Below, in pieces: positions 8,064 to 18,316 of a DNA stretch of 64,000 nt. Under the pieces are notes generated by a model. The model saw only the letters and a list, made by a program, of their open reading frames with translations, made no database searches and was not told the DNA's origin. The position numbers were made by a program, and so were the translations under genes. Location of the stretch: positions 1 through 64,000 of the forward strand of contig NZ_JANRMI010000003.1 of assembly GCF_029531655.1 (NCBI RefSeq), read 5' to 3'. The first letter of the stretch is position 1; each line of letters opens with the position of its first letter. Source of the stretch: Bdellovibrio svalbardensis. Lineage in GTDB: Bacteria; Bdellovibrionota; Bdellovibrionia; Bdellovibrionales; Bdellovibrionaceae.

Positions 8064-9115
8064 TAGCTATCCCCCACTTCACGAAGGGCTAAACCCGTAA
8101 CAACCCCGGCAAATGAACTGATTTGCTCAAGATATTCTGGAGAGAACTTTTTAGGATTTGCCTTCACTCTAATAAACGGATTGAACTGCTGCATTGGAAT
8201 TCCTGTCACACGTGCGACAGTGTCAACCAAGCCCGATGTTGAAGAGCTTCCACCTGTATAGAAACAACGATTCAATGTAAGGCCATTTGTGGTGGCACTT
8301 AAGAAATCCAAACTACTGCGAATCTCTTCAGTCACGGCTTCATTCGTCGCGCTGATCACTGCATGCACATCGTCTGGAACTTCTCGCTTTGAAACCGCAC
8401 TCAGCTTTAAAGCTTCAGCTTCTGGAATAGTCACACCCATCGCTTTATGGATCTCATTCGTGTAGTTGGCACCACCCACAGGGATATCACGGCAGAAAAT
8501 CACTTCGCCGTTTTGAATCACCACGAAGTTTGTGATGGAGGCACCAAAGTTCAAGATCCCAACAACTTCACCTGGAAGTTTTCCATAGTTCAATTCAAAA
8601 GAGTTCGCCAGAGCAAAACCACTCACGTCGAGCACGCCACAAGTCAGCCCGCTGATCTCGATAACTTGAGTGTATTGAGTGACTAGTTCATTTTGAGCGG
8701 CGATCAAAAGGACGTCCATCGTGTCAGGCGAGCTGCTTCCTGCCAGAATATGATGGGCTAAGCTGATGTTATTGATATCAAAAGGAATATATTGTTCAGC
8801 TTCAAAACGGATTTGGTCTTTGACCATCTTTTTATCCATTTTTGGAATCGTGATTTTCTTAACGATAACCGCAGTTCCCCACATCGCCGTCGCAATGTTT
8901 TTTCGCTTGGAACCAACTTCATTAATCAAAGACTGAACAGCCAATCCGACGGAAGCAATGTCGACAATTTCACCGCCAGAAACGGCGTTCGGAGGAGTTG
9001 GCGCAAAACCAAAAGAAAGCAGTTGGGCTCCTTTTCCAGAGAAGTCCATTTCAGCCAATTTGATTGAACTCGTACCGATATCGAGTCCGATGACTTTCTT
9101 TGATTTAAAAAACAT
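8063..9115 (-). CDS. pilM: Type IV pilus actin-like ATPase PilM
   Basis: Cytoplasmic actin-fold protein of the pilus machine. It opens with SKKVIGLDIGTSSIKLAEM, the phosphate-1 loop of the actin/FtsA/PilM family, and carries the second nucleotide loop (GVLDVSGFALANSFELNYG, VVGILNFGASITNFVV) and the adenosine loop (FYTGGSSSTSGLVDTVA). Length 350 is typical. It is the first gene of pilMNOPQ and sits behind a clear sigma-70 promoter (9197-9225) with repeated TAGACC elements. Confidence 0.97.
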   Translation of the reverse strand: MFFKSKKVIGLDIGTSSIKLAEMDFSGKGAQLLSFGFAPTPPNAVSGGEIVDIASVGLAVQSLINEVGSKRKNIATAMWGTAVIVKKITIPKMDKKMVKDQIRFEAEQYIPFDINNISLAHHILAGSSSPDTMDVLLIAAQNELVTQYTQVIEISGLTCGVLDVSGFALANSFELNYGKLPGEVVGILNFGASITNFVVIQNGEVIFCRDIPVGGANYTNEIHKAMGVTIPEAEALKLSAVSKREVPDDVHAVISATNEAVTEEIRSSLDFLSATTNGLTLNRCFYTGGSSSTSGLVDTVARVTGIPMQQFNPFIRVKANPKKFSPEYLEQISSFAGVVTGLALREVGDS

Positions 9116-9159
9116 TACCTAGTTGCTTCCCCAGTTGTGTTCCACGCTGACAATTTTAA

Positions 9160-9185
9160 AGACCAACGTCTTTAGACGCAGGTCT
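9160..9185. promoter_or_regulatory. Interrupted palindrome in the pilM leader
   Basis: AGACC-nn-CGTCT-nn-AGACG-nn-GGTCT forms a fully symmetric hairpin or operator 45 bases upstream of the pilM start. Its outer arm is one of three GGTCT copies (9181, 9206, 9231) spaced exactly 25 bases apart across the promoter. This suggests a binding site for a dimeric or multimeric regulator of pilus assembly genes. Confidence 0.45.
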
Positions 9186-9196
9186 AACATATTAAA

Positions 9197-9225
9197 ATTA
9201 TTTATGGTCTGGAATAGAATGTCAA
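9197..9225 (-). promoter_or_regulatory. pilMNOPQ promoter
   Basis: On the minus strand a perfect -35 box TTGACA (9220-9225) and -10 AATAAT (9197-9202) are spaced by 17 bases. It lies in the only non-coding gap of this region, between pilD and pilM, and should give a leader of about 75 bases. One TAGACC repeat lies in the spacer, another upstream of -35 and a third just after the expected start. Confidence 0.7.
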
Positions 9226-9244
9226 ACAAGGGTCTAGCTAGAAG

Positions 9245-10036
9245 TTAGATTAAGCCCGGAAGAAAAAGGTCTAGGTACCACAATGCGATAGTCTGGCCGC
9301 CAAACAGGTAGATCACCGCACCTAAGGCGAGGTAAGGACCGAAGGGAATTACAGTCTTTAGTCCAGCCTTTTGTTTTCGGGCAGCGATGATACCAATGAC
9401 ACTTCCAATGATGGCAGAAGACATTATAACAAACGGAATGGCCTTCCAACCCAACAAGGCACCGATCCAGGCAAGGAGTTTAATATCTCCCCCACCCATG
9501 CCTTCCTGCTTAGTCATCAGATAGTATACATAAGCCATTCCCCACAAAAAACCACCGCCCATGAGAACACCCCAAAAGGCTTCCATGAATTCACGCTGAG
9601 GGTTTAGGGCCGCCCCAATCAATCCAATCACGATCCCCGACAACGTAAACTCATCAGGCAAAATCATGTGATCCAGGTCGATAAAAGTGCAAACCACGAG
9701 GCCGAATATGAAGATTAAGTACTCGGGCAAGTTCCAGGTCCAACCCGCATAATGATAGCTCAAAGCAAAGAGAACACCGGTGATAATTTCAACCAGAGGA
9801 TAACGGAAGGAAAACTTCGCACCGCACTTTCGACATTTCCCTTTGAGAATAAACCAACTCAGAATTGGAATATTATCGTACCACTTGATCGGAGTCTTAC
9901 AGCTGTAACAATAGCTGCGCGGCTTAACGATGCTTTCCTCTTTTGGAAGACGCAAAATGATAACATTGGCGAAACTTCCAAAGATTGCACCCAGGACAAA
10001 AAACATCACATAAAAAAAGGTATCCAGCTCAGACAA
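9245..10036 (-). CDS. pilD: Prepilin peptidase / N-methylase PilD
   Basis: Membrane aspartate protease that cleaves and methylates type IV prepilins. The N-terminal methylase domain has the two CxxC pairs of a zinc site (CYSCKTP and CRKCGAKF), and the A24 domain shows the aspartates FIDLDHMILPDEF and GGGDIKLLAWIGALLG. There are about eight hydrophobic segments. The open frame extends to 10072, but the TTG at 10034-10036 has AGGAG 8 bases upstream and overlaps the preceding permease stop by 8 bases, so I take it as the start (263 aa). Confidence 0.94.
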   Translation of the reverse strand: MSELDTFFYVMFFVLGAIFGSFANVIILRLPKEESIVKPRSYCYSCKTPIKWYDNIPILSWFILKGKCRKCGAKFSFRYPLVEIITGVLFALSYHYAGWTWNLPEYLIFIFGLVVCTFIDLDHMILPDEFTLSGIVIGLIGAALNPQREFMEAFWGVLMGGGFLWGMAYVYYLMTKQEGMGGGDIKLLAWIGALLGWKAIPFVIMSSAIIGSVIGIIAARKQKAGLKTVIPFGPYLALGAVIYLFGGQTIALWYLDLFLPGLI

Positions 10037-10799
10037 TGTCTTTTCTCCTGAAGAAGAAGTTAGTGAAAACAAGATAAATCAGGAACCAGCCAAGCATATG
10101 CCCGAGCATCCATAGAATATTCGCAAAAGGAATTCCATTTTCGAGGAAGTAATCTGATTTCCAGTTCAAACGGTACAGATTCGGCACGACCCAATGAAGA
10201 GCTTTCACTGCGGTCACGAAAATTGCCTCTTTGCTTTTTTCGGCAAAGAAAGCCAGATCGGAAAGCCAGTGACCCAGCAAGAAAATGACAAAGCCCGATG
10301 ATAGCGCCAAAACGGGTCTAACCACAAGACTGAGGCCGATCACCAGGCAAAGCAATACGGCGCTTTCCATCCACAGGCTCAAGCAGATCTCAAAGAAAGT
10401 CCCCCACCTTTGAGGCTCGTTCCACAGGCCCAACAAGAGTGCCAACAGAATTCCCAAAGAAGTGACCAGGATCACATTCAAAGCGAGGACACCAAAAATT
10501 TTTCCTAAAATAAACTGATCTCGGGTCACAGGGCGGGAAAGAATCAACAAGCAGGTCTGCTTTTCAATCTCTTTAGCCAAAAGATAGGCCCCTGAAAACA
10601 ACGAGACCCCCAAAAGAGCGACCTGAATTCCCAGGAAACCAAAGTCTGCCAGAATTTTTCGCTGTTCTGCCAACGATAAAGCACCCAATAAAAAACTGAG
10701 GGCAAAAAGAATCACGGCAATGACGACAACAACAAGGAAAACTCTTTCACGAAGCATTTCACGCAACGTGGTCTTAGCCAAAGTGAGAACTTTAAACAT
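10029..10799 (-). CDS. ABC-2 type permease, PilI-like
   Basis: Membrane subunit of an ABC-2 transporter, 256 residues with six predicted membrane segments, starting at the first in VFLVVVVIAVILFALSFLLG. It directly follows its ATPase (8-base overlap) and precedes pilD. In Myxococcus an ABC pair (PilH/PilI) is encoded in the pil cluster and is needed for pilus formation; position and type fit that pair here, but the substrate is unknown and the naming is by analogy. Confidence 0.82.
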   Translation of the reverse strand: MFKVLTLAKTTLREMLRERVFLVVVVIAVILFALSFLLGALSLAEQRKILADFGFLGIQVALLGVSLFSGAYLLAKEIEKQTCLLILSRPVTRDQFILGKIFGVLALNVILVTSLGILLALLLGLWNEPQRWGTFFEICLSLWMESAVLLCLVIGLSLVVRPVLALSSGFVIFLLGHWLSDLAFFAEKSKEAIFVTAVKALHWVVPNLYRLNWKSDYFLENGIPFANILWMLGHMLGWFLIYLVFTNFFFRRKDIV

Positions 10800-11535
10800 C
10801 CATGGCCCCCTTGTTTTTCAAAACTTGGAAGGCCTTTTCGAGGCTTTGGAATTCAGACATGAATGTCGGCAAATCCCCTTTATAGAGAATCTGTCCTTTA
10901 TTGATAACTACAAGATCCGAACAAAGCTCTTCCATGTCTTGCAAGAGATGGCTGCTGAAAAATAAGGTCATTCCTCGCTTTTGCTCTTCACGAAGAATGT
11001 CTTTAACCATCGCACGACCATCAGGATCCAGTCCCGACATGGGCTCATCTAGAATCAAAAGATCGGGACGAGTGAGAATAGCCTGAGCAATTCCCACCCT
11101 TTGCAGCATGCCCTTTGAATAGGTGCGCAAGCGACGATCTTTTGCTTCAAGAAGATCCACCTTGCGCAGGCTTTCTTTCGCGCGTTCCGCGAAGTCTTTG
11201 GTCACGGATCCATAGCAAAGGTTCCAGTGCAGCTTCAAAAACTCTTCGCCGGTGAGGAATTCGTAGAGGTAAGGACGTTCAGGCAAATAACCGATACGGG
11301 TTTTGACTTCATTCCCAATTTCCTGACCAAAAAAACGAATGGTTCCACTGTCAGGGTGAATGAAATCAAAAAGACATTTAATAGTCGTGGTTTTACCCGA
11401 ACCATTGCTTCCAACGAAGCCTGTTGTTTGACCTTCTCGAAGAGAAAACGAGACATCGCGCAAAACGTGACGGTCTTTTTCAAAAAGACCCCCGCGAAAG
11501 GTTTTATTAAGTCCTTCGACTGTTAATGCTGCCAT
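10792..11535 (-). CDS. ABC transporter ATPase, PilH-like
   Basis: ATP-binding subunit, 247 residues. Walker A GSNGSGKTT, Q-loop region, degenerate signature YSKGMLQRVGIAQAI, Walker B LLILDEPMSGLDP and H-loop FSSHLLQDME are all present, so it should be active. It is of the ABC-2 export type (Nod/CcmA-like) and works with the permease encoded just downstream. The context inside the pilus cluster suggests a PilH role. Confidence 0.88.
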   Translation of the reverse strand: MAALTVEGLNKTFRGGLFEKDRHVLRDVSFSLREGQTTGFVGSNGSGKTTTIKCLFDFIHPDSGTIRFFGQEIGNEVKTRIGYLPERPYLYEFLTGEEFLKLHWNLCYGSVTKDFAERAKESLRKVDLLEAKDRRLRTYSKGMLQRVGIAQAILTRPDLLILDEPMSGLDPDGRAMVKDILREEQKRGMTLFFSSHLLQDMEELCSDLVVINKGQILYKGDLPTFMSEFQSLEKAFQVLKNKGAMDV

Positions 11536-11541
11536 TCTTGC

Positions 11542-12435
11542 TTAAGGTTTTAGCTCGATATTAAGAGCCTTCACCATCTCCTTAACAGGATCATACTGTT
11601 TAGAAGTGGCAGGCATCAAGGTCTGCGTCCCCAAAATTTCAGAATAAATCTTTTTATCTGTCGCTTGATCAAGAATATCAATCAGCGCAAACATCAAAGT
11701 ATGGGTGATCTTAGGATATTCATCATAGAAATCCTGACGAACACAGAAGGGATCGTTAGGAATCGGTGCACTTTTCCAAATAATGCGGTATTTTTGCTTC
11801 GCTCCAAACTGAATCCAAGCGCCTTCTTTACCCTGCTCATCATCACTGAAAACAGCCGCTGCATCGACCTTATGAGCTTCCAATAATTGAACGGATGCAC
11901 TGTGATTGCCACTGAAAATCACTTCTTTGAAGGACTTGTCATTCAGTCCTTTTTTCTGCAGAGCCACTTTAGGATAAAGATATCCAGAGGAAGACTGCTC
12001 ATCGACAAAGGCGATGGTTTTACCCTTCAGATCTTCCAACTTTTTAATTTTGGATTTCACCGGAACAATCACCGTCGCATAATAATATGGATGATTCCAT
12101 ACTTTCTTAAGGAGCACTTTGGCTTGAGCTTGCTCTTCCGCGTGTACATAAGTCGATGAAGAGAAGAAAGCAAAATCCACTTTTTTCGTCTTCATCGCCT
12201 CAACCAAGCCAGCATAGTTTTTGGAAACGTAAATGTTCACGGGAATATTGATCTTCGCTTGAAGCTCTTTTGCCAAAGCCAAACCCTGCTCGCGTAAAAT
12301 CTCGGGATTGCCACCAGGAATCACACCAATAGTGATTTCCGAAGGAGCTTTTTCCACAGCAGCCACCAAAGTTTGAGCTTGAGCGCTGGAAAAGAAGAGA
12401 ACCGATGCTAGTGCGAGAAGAGTTTGCTTAATCAA
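11542..12435 (-). CDS. PhnD-family periplasmic substrate-binding protein
   Basis: A 297-residue secreted binding protein. A signal peptide (about 1-20, cleavage near AQA) is followed by the phosphate/phosphonate-binding (PhnD-like) fold: [27 protein letters not shown], and [20 protein letters not shown], a hallmark stretch of the family. No PhnC/PhnE partners are nearby; instead it sits between carB (4-base ATGA overlap) and an ABC-2 pair. It may therefore be an orphan sensor or binding protein. Ligand unknown. Confidence 0.82.
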   Translation of the reverse strand: MIKQTLLALASVLFFSSAQAQTLVAAVEKAPSEITIGVIPGGNPEILREQGLALAKELQAKINIPVNIYVSKNYAGLVEAMKTKKVDFAFFSSSTYVHAEEQAQAKVLLKKVWNHPYYYATVIVPVKSKIKKLEDLKGKTIAFVDEQSSSGYLYPKVALQKKGLNDKSFKEVIFSGNHSASVQLLEAHKVDAAAVFSDDEQGKEGAWIQFGAKQKYRIIWKSAPIPNDPFCVRQDFYDEYPKITHTLMFALIDILDQATDKKIYSEILGTQTLMPATSKQYDPVKEMVKALNIELKP

Positions 12436-15400
12436 AATGCCTCCATCGAAGGTAACGCTTCGACTGATGATGACTCATTTCTGGCATTTTTCAAGGCAAG
12501 AACAAAGGCCTCGGCCGCATCACTTTCAGTGAGGCATGGAATATTGTAGTCCGTGCAAGCTCGACGAATGTCGAAGCTGGCTTCAATAGCACGGCGACCT
12601 GAAGTCGTGTTAACTACAAAGGCCACCTCTCCCGAACGAATTTTATCCACACAATGAGGACGCCCCTCATCCACCTTCTTCAAGGACAGGCAGTTGACTC
12701 CTTTATCGTTGAAGAAGGACGCGGTTCCGGTGGTCGCAGAAACTCCGTAGCCCATACGCTGAAGTTCACGCGCCAATGGCAACATCATATCCTTGTCTTT
12801 ATCTCTGAGTGAGAAGAAGACCTGACCTGATTTTGGAAGTCTTATGTTACTTGAAAGAAAGGCCTTCGCTAAAGCTTCGGAGTAGTCCTTGCCTCGCCCC
12901 ATGCTTTCACCCGTAGACTTCATCTCTGGCCCTAGAATCGAATCTGCTTCAGGGAACTTCTTGAACGGAAACACCACACCTTTTACGGAAACCGCCGGCG
13001 CGTTTCTCCAATTCAAACCTTCGAGATGAAGATCTTTCTTTTTCTTGCCCAACATCGCCGCCACGCCCAAATCAATCAGTGGAATGCCTGTCGCTTTTGC
13101 CACGAAGGGAACCGAACGTGAACTTCTTGGATTGGCTTCGAGAATATAAACGATATCATTTTTTACGGCCAATTGAAGATTGAGATGCCCGATCACACCA
13201 ATGCGATTTGCCAGCTGAATACTTAGGTCTTCGATACGCGCCGAAGTTTCTGGCTTCAAACGTTGCGGCGGAAGAACCCCCATCGAATCGCCGGAGTGCA
13301 CTCCCGCAGCTTCGATATGCTCAACCACGCCACCAATCAGAGTCCAATCGTCTCCGCGCACCAAATCCACATCCACTTCCAAAGCACCGGCCAGGAATTG
13401 ATCCATCATGCAAGGTTTGTCGGGTGAAATATAATCTGCGTGTCTTTGGAAGTAAGAAATCAGCTCATCGCGATTTTCAATCACCTCCATGCGGCGACCG
13501 CCCAAAACATAACTTGGACGGCAGATCATGGGATAATCCACTTTTTTTTCATTCATCAAAGCGTCTTCCAAGGAACCTGACATCGCAGAATTTGGAATCG
13601 CAAAATTCAGTTCTTGGCAAATCTTCGTGAACAAACCGCGATCTTCCGCCAAATCAATTGTGGCCAAGGAAGATCCAAGAAGTTGATAGCCGGCCTTCAC
13701 CAAATCAGGTGCAATGTTAATCGGGGTTTGCCCACCCAATTGAGCAACAAAGCCTCGAGGCTTCATAAAGCGCATGATTTCGATCAAACTCTCAGCCGTC
13801 AAAGGCTCGAAGAATAAGACATCAGATGTGTCGTAGTCGGTCGAAACGGTTTCTGGGTTTGAATTCACCATAACAACTTTGCTGCCATTTTTTTGGAATG
13901 CCTTTACGCCGCGGACACAGCTGTAGTCGAACTCAATCCCCTGACCGATGCGATTCGGACCGCTACCGATAATAACAACAGCGTCCTTTGCCTCAATCGA
14001 AGCTGAAACCGTCGACCAGTAAGATGAATAGAAGTAAGGCGTCGAAGACTCAAACTCTCCAGCACAAGTATCCACTTGGAGGTAACTAGGGAAAAGTTTG
14101 TTTTTTTCTCGCAGCTCACGCATTTGAATTTCAGTTTTACCAACCAAAAAACCCAACCGGGCATCCGTGAATCCTTTGCGCTTCCCTGTTCTTAAAAGGT
14201 CTTGATTGTCTTCGTTAAATTCATTTTTGAATTTTTTCTCAAACTTAATCAGACCTTCAATTTGCTCTAAGAAATAGGGATTAATGCCGGTCAGTTCTTC
14301 AATCTCTGCCACGGTTTTTCCATCACGGAACGCTTGGAAAAGATGATAGATACGATGACTGTTGGGATAGGAAACTTTGCCGATCTCCAATTCAACTTCT
14401 GATATAGCTTGAGGGTCTTTTTCCAGGCTGGACAACGCTTTCATCAAGGACTCTTGCAAAGTGCGCCCAATGCCCATCACTTCCCCGACGCTTTTCATTT
14501 GTGTCGTCAAAGAGTCTTTGGATCCTTGGAATTTTTCAAAGGCAAATCTTGGAATTTTAATAACAACATAATCCAACGCAGGTTCGTAGCAGGAAGGAGT
14601 GACTTTGGTGATGTCATTCTTCAATTCCTCAAGGCTATATCCCAAGCACAGAAGGGCTGCGATTTTTGCAATCGGAAAACCTGTCGCCTTGCTTGCCAGA
14701 GCGGAAGAGCGACTTACACGCGGGTTCATTTCAATAACCACGCGTTGGCGGGTTTTCGGATGAACAGCGAACTGAATATTCGCTCCCCCCGTTTGAATGC
14801 CCACTTCATTGATGATCTTGCAAGCTTCATCACGCATCGCCTGATATTCGTGATCACTCAGGGTCTGCTGGGGCGCCACAGTGATGCTGTCGCCGGTATG
14901 AACTCCGCAAGGGTCAAGATTCTCGATGCTGCAGACAACGACGAAGGTGCCCTTATAATCGCGCATCACTTCCAGTTCATACTCTTTCCAGCCAAGAATA
15001 CTTTCCTCAACAAGGACTTCTGAAGTCGGGCTTTCATGAAGCGCGCCCACGAGCATTTTCTTATATTCTTCTGGAGAATAGGCAATCCCGCCGCCACCAC
15101 CACCCAAGGTATAATTGGGGCGAAGGATCATCGGATAACCGAGATCGTCAGCAACTTGCAAACCATGCTCGAAGGTTCTGACCAAATGACTTTTCGGATA
15201 TCCGGCGCCAATTTTATCCAAAAGACCACGGAAGATTTCGCGATCTTCGCCAGCTTTGATAACTTCCGGCGTGGCCCCGAGCAGTTGCACCTTATATTTT
15301 TGCAGAATGCCCTTGGCATGAAGCTCAAGAGCCAAATTCAGAGCCGTTTGTCCGCCCAGAGTGGGAATGACTGCATCAGGCCGTTCTTTATCGATGATTT

Positions 15401-15641
15401 TTTCCAGATAATCGACCTTAAGAGGCTCGACATAAACTCTGGTGGCGACTTCAGGATCAGTCATGATCGTCGCTGGATTGGAATTCACCAGAATGACTTC
15501 AAGCCCCTCTTGCATAAGAGCTTTGCAGGCTTGAGTGCCGGAGTAATCAAACTCGCAGGCTTGTCCAATGACGATGGGTCCGGAGCCAATAATTAAAACT
15601 TTCCTGATATTGGCTCTATTTACGTTATTGGATCTCGGCAC
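12432..15641 (-). CDS. carB: Carbamoyl-phosphate synthase large chain
   Basis: Makes carbamoyl phosphate from bicarbonate, ATP and ammonia for pyrimidine and arginine synthesis. At 1069 residues it has the standard length and the duplicated ATP-grasp layout: first half from [22 protein letters not shown], second half from [20 protein letters not shown]. Each half contains its pre-ATP-grasp and ATP-grasp domains, and an MGS-like allosteric domain (about 930-1050) closes the protein. It is the third gene of pyrB-carA-unknown-carB and overlaps the PhnD-like gene by 4 bases. Confidence 0.98.
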   Translation of the reverse strand: MPRSNNVNRANIRKVLIIGSGPIVIGQACEFDYSGTQACKALMQEGLEVILVNSNPATIMTDPEVATRVYVEPLKVDYLEKIIDKERPDAVIPTLGGQTALNLALELHAKGILQKYKVQLLGATPEVIKAGEDREIFRGLLDKIGAGYPKSHLVRTFEHGLQVADDLGYPMILRPNYTLGGGGGGIAYSPEEYKKMLVGALHESPTSEVLVEESILGWKEYELEVMRDYKGTFVVVCSIENLDPCGVHTGDSITVAPQQTLSDHEYQAMRDEACKIINEVGIQTGGANIQFAVHPKTRQRVVIEMNPRVSRSSALASKATGFPIAKIAALLCLGYSLEELKNDITKVTPSCYEPALDYVVIKIPRFAFEKFQGSKDSLTTQMKSVGEVMGIGRTLQESLMKALSSLEKDPQAISEVELEIGKVSYPNSHRIYHLFQAFRDGKTVAEIEELTGINPYFLEQIEGLIKFEKKFKNEFNEDNQDLLRTGKRKGFTDARLGFLVGKTEIQMRELREKNKLFPSYLQVDTCAGEFESSTPYFYSSYWSTVSASIEAKDAVVIIGSGPNRIGQGIEFDYSCVRGVKAFQKNGSKVVMVNSNPETVSTDYDTSDVLFFEPLTAESLIEIMRFMKPRGFVAQLGGQTPINIAPDLVKAGYQLLGSSLATIDLAEDRGLFTKICQELNFAIPNSAMSGSLEDALMNEKKVDYPMICRPSYVLGGRRMEVIENRDELISYFQRHADYISPDKPCMMDQFLAGALEVDVDLVRGDDWTLIGGVVEHIEAAGVHSGDSMGVLPPQRLKPETSARIEDLSIQLANRIGVIGHLNLQLAVKNDIVYILEANPRSSRSVPFVAKATGIPLIDLGVAAMLGKKKKDLHLEGLNWRNAPAVSVKGVVFPFKKFPEADSILGPEMKSTGESMGRGKDYSEALAKAFLSSNIRLPKSGQVFFSLRDKDKDMMLPLARELQRMGYGVSATTGTASFFNDKGVNCLSLKKVDEGRPHCVDKIRSGEVAFVVNTTSGRRAIEASFDIRRACTDYNIPCLTESDAAEAFVLALKNARNESSSVEALPSMEAF

Positions 15642-15658
15642 TCTTCCTCCTCGATAGA

Positions 15659-16306
15659 TTAAATCCCTAATTTACCCTCATTGGAGTAAATCATTTCGGG
15701 TCTTACGTGTTTATACTGTTCAAATTTGTATCTCATCTTGATCAGTCTCAACATCATCACATCCGGATCCAAATCTGGATCTTTGCGATGGCGTTTAACT
15801 TCGCTCAAGATGAACTTCTTGGCACTTTCCGGATGGAAGCAGAAGCCGCGTGTGAAGATAAAAGAATCTCCCACAGGAATCAGGCGCACTTCAAAAACCT
15901 CATCAGGATCAAAACCAAAAACAAAAGGAGATGCTTTCACGACCAATTTTTTGTTCGCAAGCAAGTCTTTGATATATACATCGCCATTTTTAATTTTGAT
16001 AAATTCGAACAAAGAGTGGCGGTGCTTCTTCAAAATTTCGATAATATTCAGCTCTTCTTCAGAGAATCGAAGTTCGCGCACCAAGTGGCAAGCTTCAAGC
16101 GGAGTTTGCTTGTAGCCCAGAAGTTCTCTGGTGAAAAAGTACCAGTCATAGAACTGTGCCATGCGAGATTCAAAATGCTCTGAATTTTCGTCTAAAGTGC
16201 CTGCATTGGCGAAAAATTCGCTCTTTGCTGTCGCCAGCTCGTCCTTAAAGGCCTCACCGACAAAGTGATTGAGAATCTTTTCTATTACTTTTTCATATTC
16301 GTTCAT
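15659..16306 (-). CDS. Unknown cytoplasmic protein between carA and carB, 215 aa
   Basis: I do not recognise a family. The protein is soluble, mostly helical in the first half (acidic, aromatic-rich: [14 protein letters not shown]), with a compact predicted beta core in the middle ([40 protein letters not shown]-type strands) and a basic helical tail. It overlaps carA by 4 bases and lies 17 bases before carB, so it is co-translated with the two synthase subunits. A link to carbamoyl-phosphate metabolism is inferred only from this position. Confidence 0.8.
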   Translation of the reverse strand: MNEYEKVIEKILNHFVGEAFKDELATAKSEFFANAGTLDENSEHFESRMAQFYDWYFFTRELLGYKQTPLEACHLVRELRFSEEELNIIEILKKHRHSLFEFIKIKNGDVYIKDLLANKKLVVKASPFVFGFDPDEVFEVRLIPVGDSFIFTRGFCFHPESAKKFILSEVKRHRKDPDLDPDVMMLRLIKMRYKFEQYKHVRPEMIYSNEGKLGI

Positions 16307-17367
16307 AACATCCGCTCTACAAAATAGCTAAATAGCCCAGATGCTTCATGCGGTCCTGGGCAACTTTCCGGATGATATTGTATTCCCAAACACTTTCTTT
16401 TTTCACTATAAAAACCTGCCACACTGCCATCATTTAGATTTAATTGAGTCACTTTAACGTCAGCAGGCAGGCTTGACTGTTCGACCGCGTAACCGTGGTT
16501 TTGACTGGTCATGTAAATTTGCTGTAGCAGACTGTCCTGAATCGGGTGATTGCTGCCACGATGACCAAATTTCATCTTGTAAGTCTTCCCACCCAGGGCC
16601 AGACCCAAAATTTGATGCCCCATGCAGATTCCAAAAATGGGTTTCACTCCTAAAAGCTCTTTCACCGTGCCGATCGCCACTTTGACATCGGCCGGATCGC
16701 CGGGACCATTTGTCAGCATGATGCCATCTGGCTTGTAGTCCATGATCTCTTGAACTGAGGCTCGACTGTTGAAAATCTTGATTTCAGAGCAGCGATTCTG
16801 CAATTCACGCAAAATGTTTTCTTTGCTGCCAAAATCCAAAACTGCAACCCGAGGTCCCACCAAGTTGTCGCCCTTGCGGACTTCCGCTTCCTTGCGCGAT
16901 GCCTGGTAGACCCAGTCTTTATCGATGGTTTTTTTCGCAGCAATCAGCGTCCCGGCTTTTTGCTTTGCTTCGTCTTCTGAAGCGGCTTCGACCAAAGCTC
17001 CCCACGGAGTTCCTCCGCTGCGAAGTCTTAAAACCAGCGCACGAGTATCCATTTCAGTTGCCAACGGAATGCCATTTGAAGTGAGGCGAGATTTCCAAGC
17101 ATGGTCGCGTTCACTGTCTTGCACTTCCAGACAGATAAATCCTTCAATCCACAATTTGCGAGACTCCCACACGGCATCTTCGACGCCGTAATTGCCCATC
17201 ATCGGGGCGGTCATTACCACAATTTGCGAAAAATAAGAGGGATCAGTGGCAATTTCTTCGTAACCCGAGTGAGAAGTGTTAAATACAACTTCGCCAGCAC
17301 GATCTTCACCGCCCTGCCAAGCTCCTTTATAAACTTCTCCACTTTCCAGAACGAGATACGCTGCCAT
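16303..17367 (-). CDS. carA: Carbamoyl-phosphate synthase small chain (glutamine amidotransferase)
   Basis: Supplies ammonia from glutamine to CarB. The N-terminal small-chain domain opens with AAYLVLESGEVYKGAW, and the C-terminal class I amidotransferase carries the nucleophile in FGICMGHQILGLALGG and the His/Glu pair in YHPESCPGPHE. I place the start at 17365-17367, where GAGGGG sits 5 bases upstream; an earlier in-frame ATG lacks this and would overlap pyrB. Length about 354, as usual. Confidence 0.97.
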   Translation of the reverse strand: MAAYLVLESGEVYKGAWQGGEDRAGEVVFNTSHSGYEEIATDPSYFSQIVVMTAPMMGNYGVEDAVWESRKLWIEGFICLEVQDSERDHAWKSRLTSNGIPLATEMDTRALVLRLRSGGTPWGALVEAASEDEAKQKAGTLIAAKKTIDKDWVYQASRKEAEVRKGDNLVGPRVAVLDFGSKENILRELQNRCSEIKIFNSRASVQEIMDYKPDGIMLTNGPGDPADVKVAIGTVKELLGVKPIFGICMGHQILGLALGGKTYKMKFGHRGSNHPIQDSLLQQIYMTSQNHGYAVEQSSLPADVKVTQLNLNDGSVAGFYSEKRKCLGIQYHPESCPGPHEASGLFSYFVERML

Positions 17368-17377
17368 AAATGCCCCT

Positions 17378-18277
17378 CTATAACTCAACTAAAATACTGT
17401 GTAGCAATGCTTGACGAACAAAAACTCCGTTGGAAACCTGATCCAACACCTGACAACGAGGATCCTGCAAAATGTCGCTATCCAGCTCCGTGCCTTGATT
17501 GATTGGCCCGGGATGCATAATCAAAGCTTGCGCCGATAAGCTCTGCAAATTCTTTTTTGTAAAACCAAATTGCTCACGATAATCCGCCAAAGAGTATTCA
17601 ATCGCATGACGTTCGAGCTGAACTCGAAGAGCCATGGCAACGGAGGCCCATTCCAGCCCTTCTTTCAGTGAAGAGAAAACCTTCACTGTCGGTGTCGAAG
17701 GTAAAAAGTCTTTCGGCCCACATAGAGCCACTTCATAGCCAAGTTTCGTCGCAAGTTCAAAATGAGAAGCGGCAACTCGGCTATGACGAACATCTCCAAC
17801 GATGAGGACTCTTTGTCCTTCACATGTGCCCAAATGCTTACGAATTGTGTAGGCATCAAGAAGAGCCTGCGTAGGATGTCCCACTTTGCCCCAACCGGCA
17901 TTAACAACTGGCATTGAGAGCTTTCGAGCGACATCACGAAGATCTAAATCGTCTCCGCTTCGAACCACCAAGAACGAGGGCTTCATCGCGGCCACATTTA
18001 AAACAGTATCTTCAAGAGTTTCACCCTTTTCGAGACTGGTTCCCGCTTTCCCGTCTAAAAGCAATGGATAAACTCCCAGGCGCGCACAAGCGGTTTCAAA
18101 GCTCATTCGCGTTCTGGTGCTGGCTTCAAAAAACAAAAGGGCTCCGGTTTTGCCGAAGCCCTTTTCAAATGACAATTTATTTTCAGAAATCAGATCAGCG
18201 AAAGAGAATAGAGTGCTGATTTTTTCTTTTTCGAGGGAAATTAGATCTATGAGGGAGTTCGTTTTCCTAGATGACAT
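17378..18277 (-). CDS. pyrB: Aspartate carbamoyltransferase catalytic chain
   Basis: Transfers the carbamoyl group to aspartate, the committed step of pyrimidine synthesis. The carbamoyl-phosphate loop FEASTRTRMSFETACARLG and the C-terminal HPGPINQGTE motif are intact. Length 299 fits the catalytic chain; no pyrI regulatory chain is seen nearby. First gene of the pyrB-carA-unknown-carB operon, 10 bases before carA, with its own promoter at 18288-18316. Confidence 0.97.
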   Translation of the reverse strand: MSSRKTNSLIDLISLEKEKISTLFSFADLISENKLSFEKGFGKTGALLFFEASTRTRMSFETACARLGVYPLLLDGKAGTSLEKGETLEDTVLNVAAMKPSFLVVRSGDDLDLRDVARKLSMPVVNAGWGKVGHPTQALLDAYTIRKHLGTCEGQRVLIVGDVRHSRVAASHFELATKLGYEVALCGPKDFLPSTPTVKVFSSLKEGLEWASVAMALRVQLERHAIEYSLADYREQFGFTKKNLQSLSAQALIMHPGPINQGTELDSDILQDPRCQVLDQVSNGVFVRQALLHSILVEL

Positions 18278-18287
18278 CTAGAACCTT

Positions 18288-18316
18288 AGCCTAGGGACCT
18301 CGAACCATGTTGTCAA
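18288..18316 (-). promoter_or_regulatory. Promoter of the pyrB-carA-carB operon
   Basis: TTGACA (18311-18316) and TAGGCT (18288-18293) are spaced by 17 bases on the minus strand, overlapping the end of lepB. An AAGG ribosome-binding site follows directly, so the leader would be very short. I see no attenuator or PyrR-type structure. Confidence 0.5.

Noticed and set aside
13208-13630. 140-residue plus-strand frame inside carB
   Set aside because: Antisense to a conserved enzyme domain; no ribosome-binding site and no plausible protein features.
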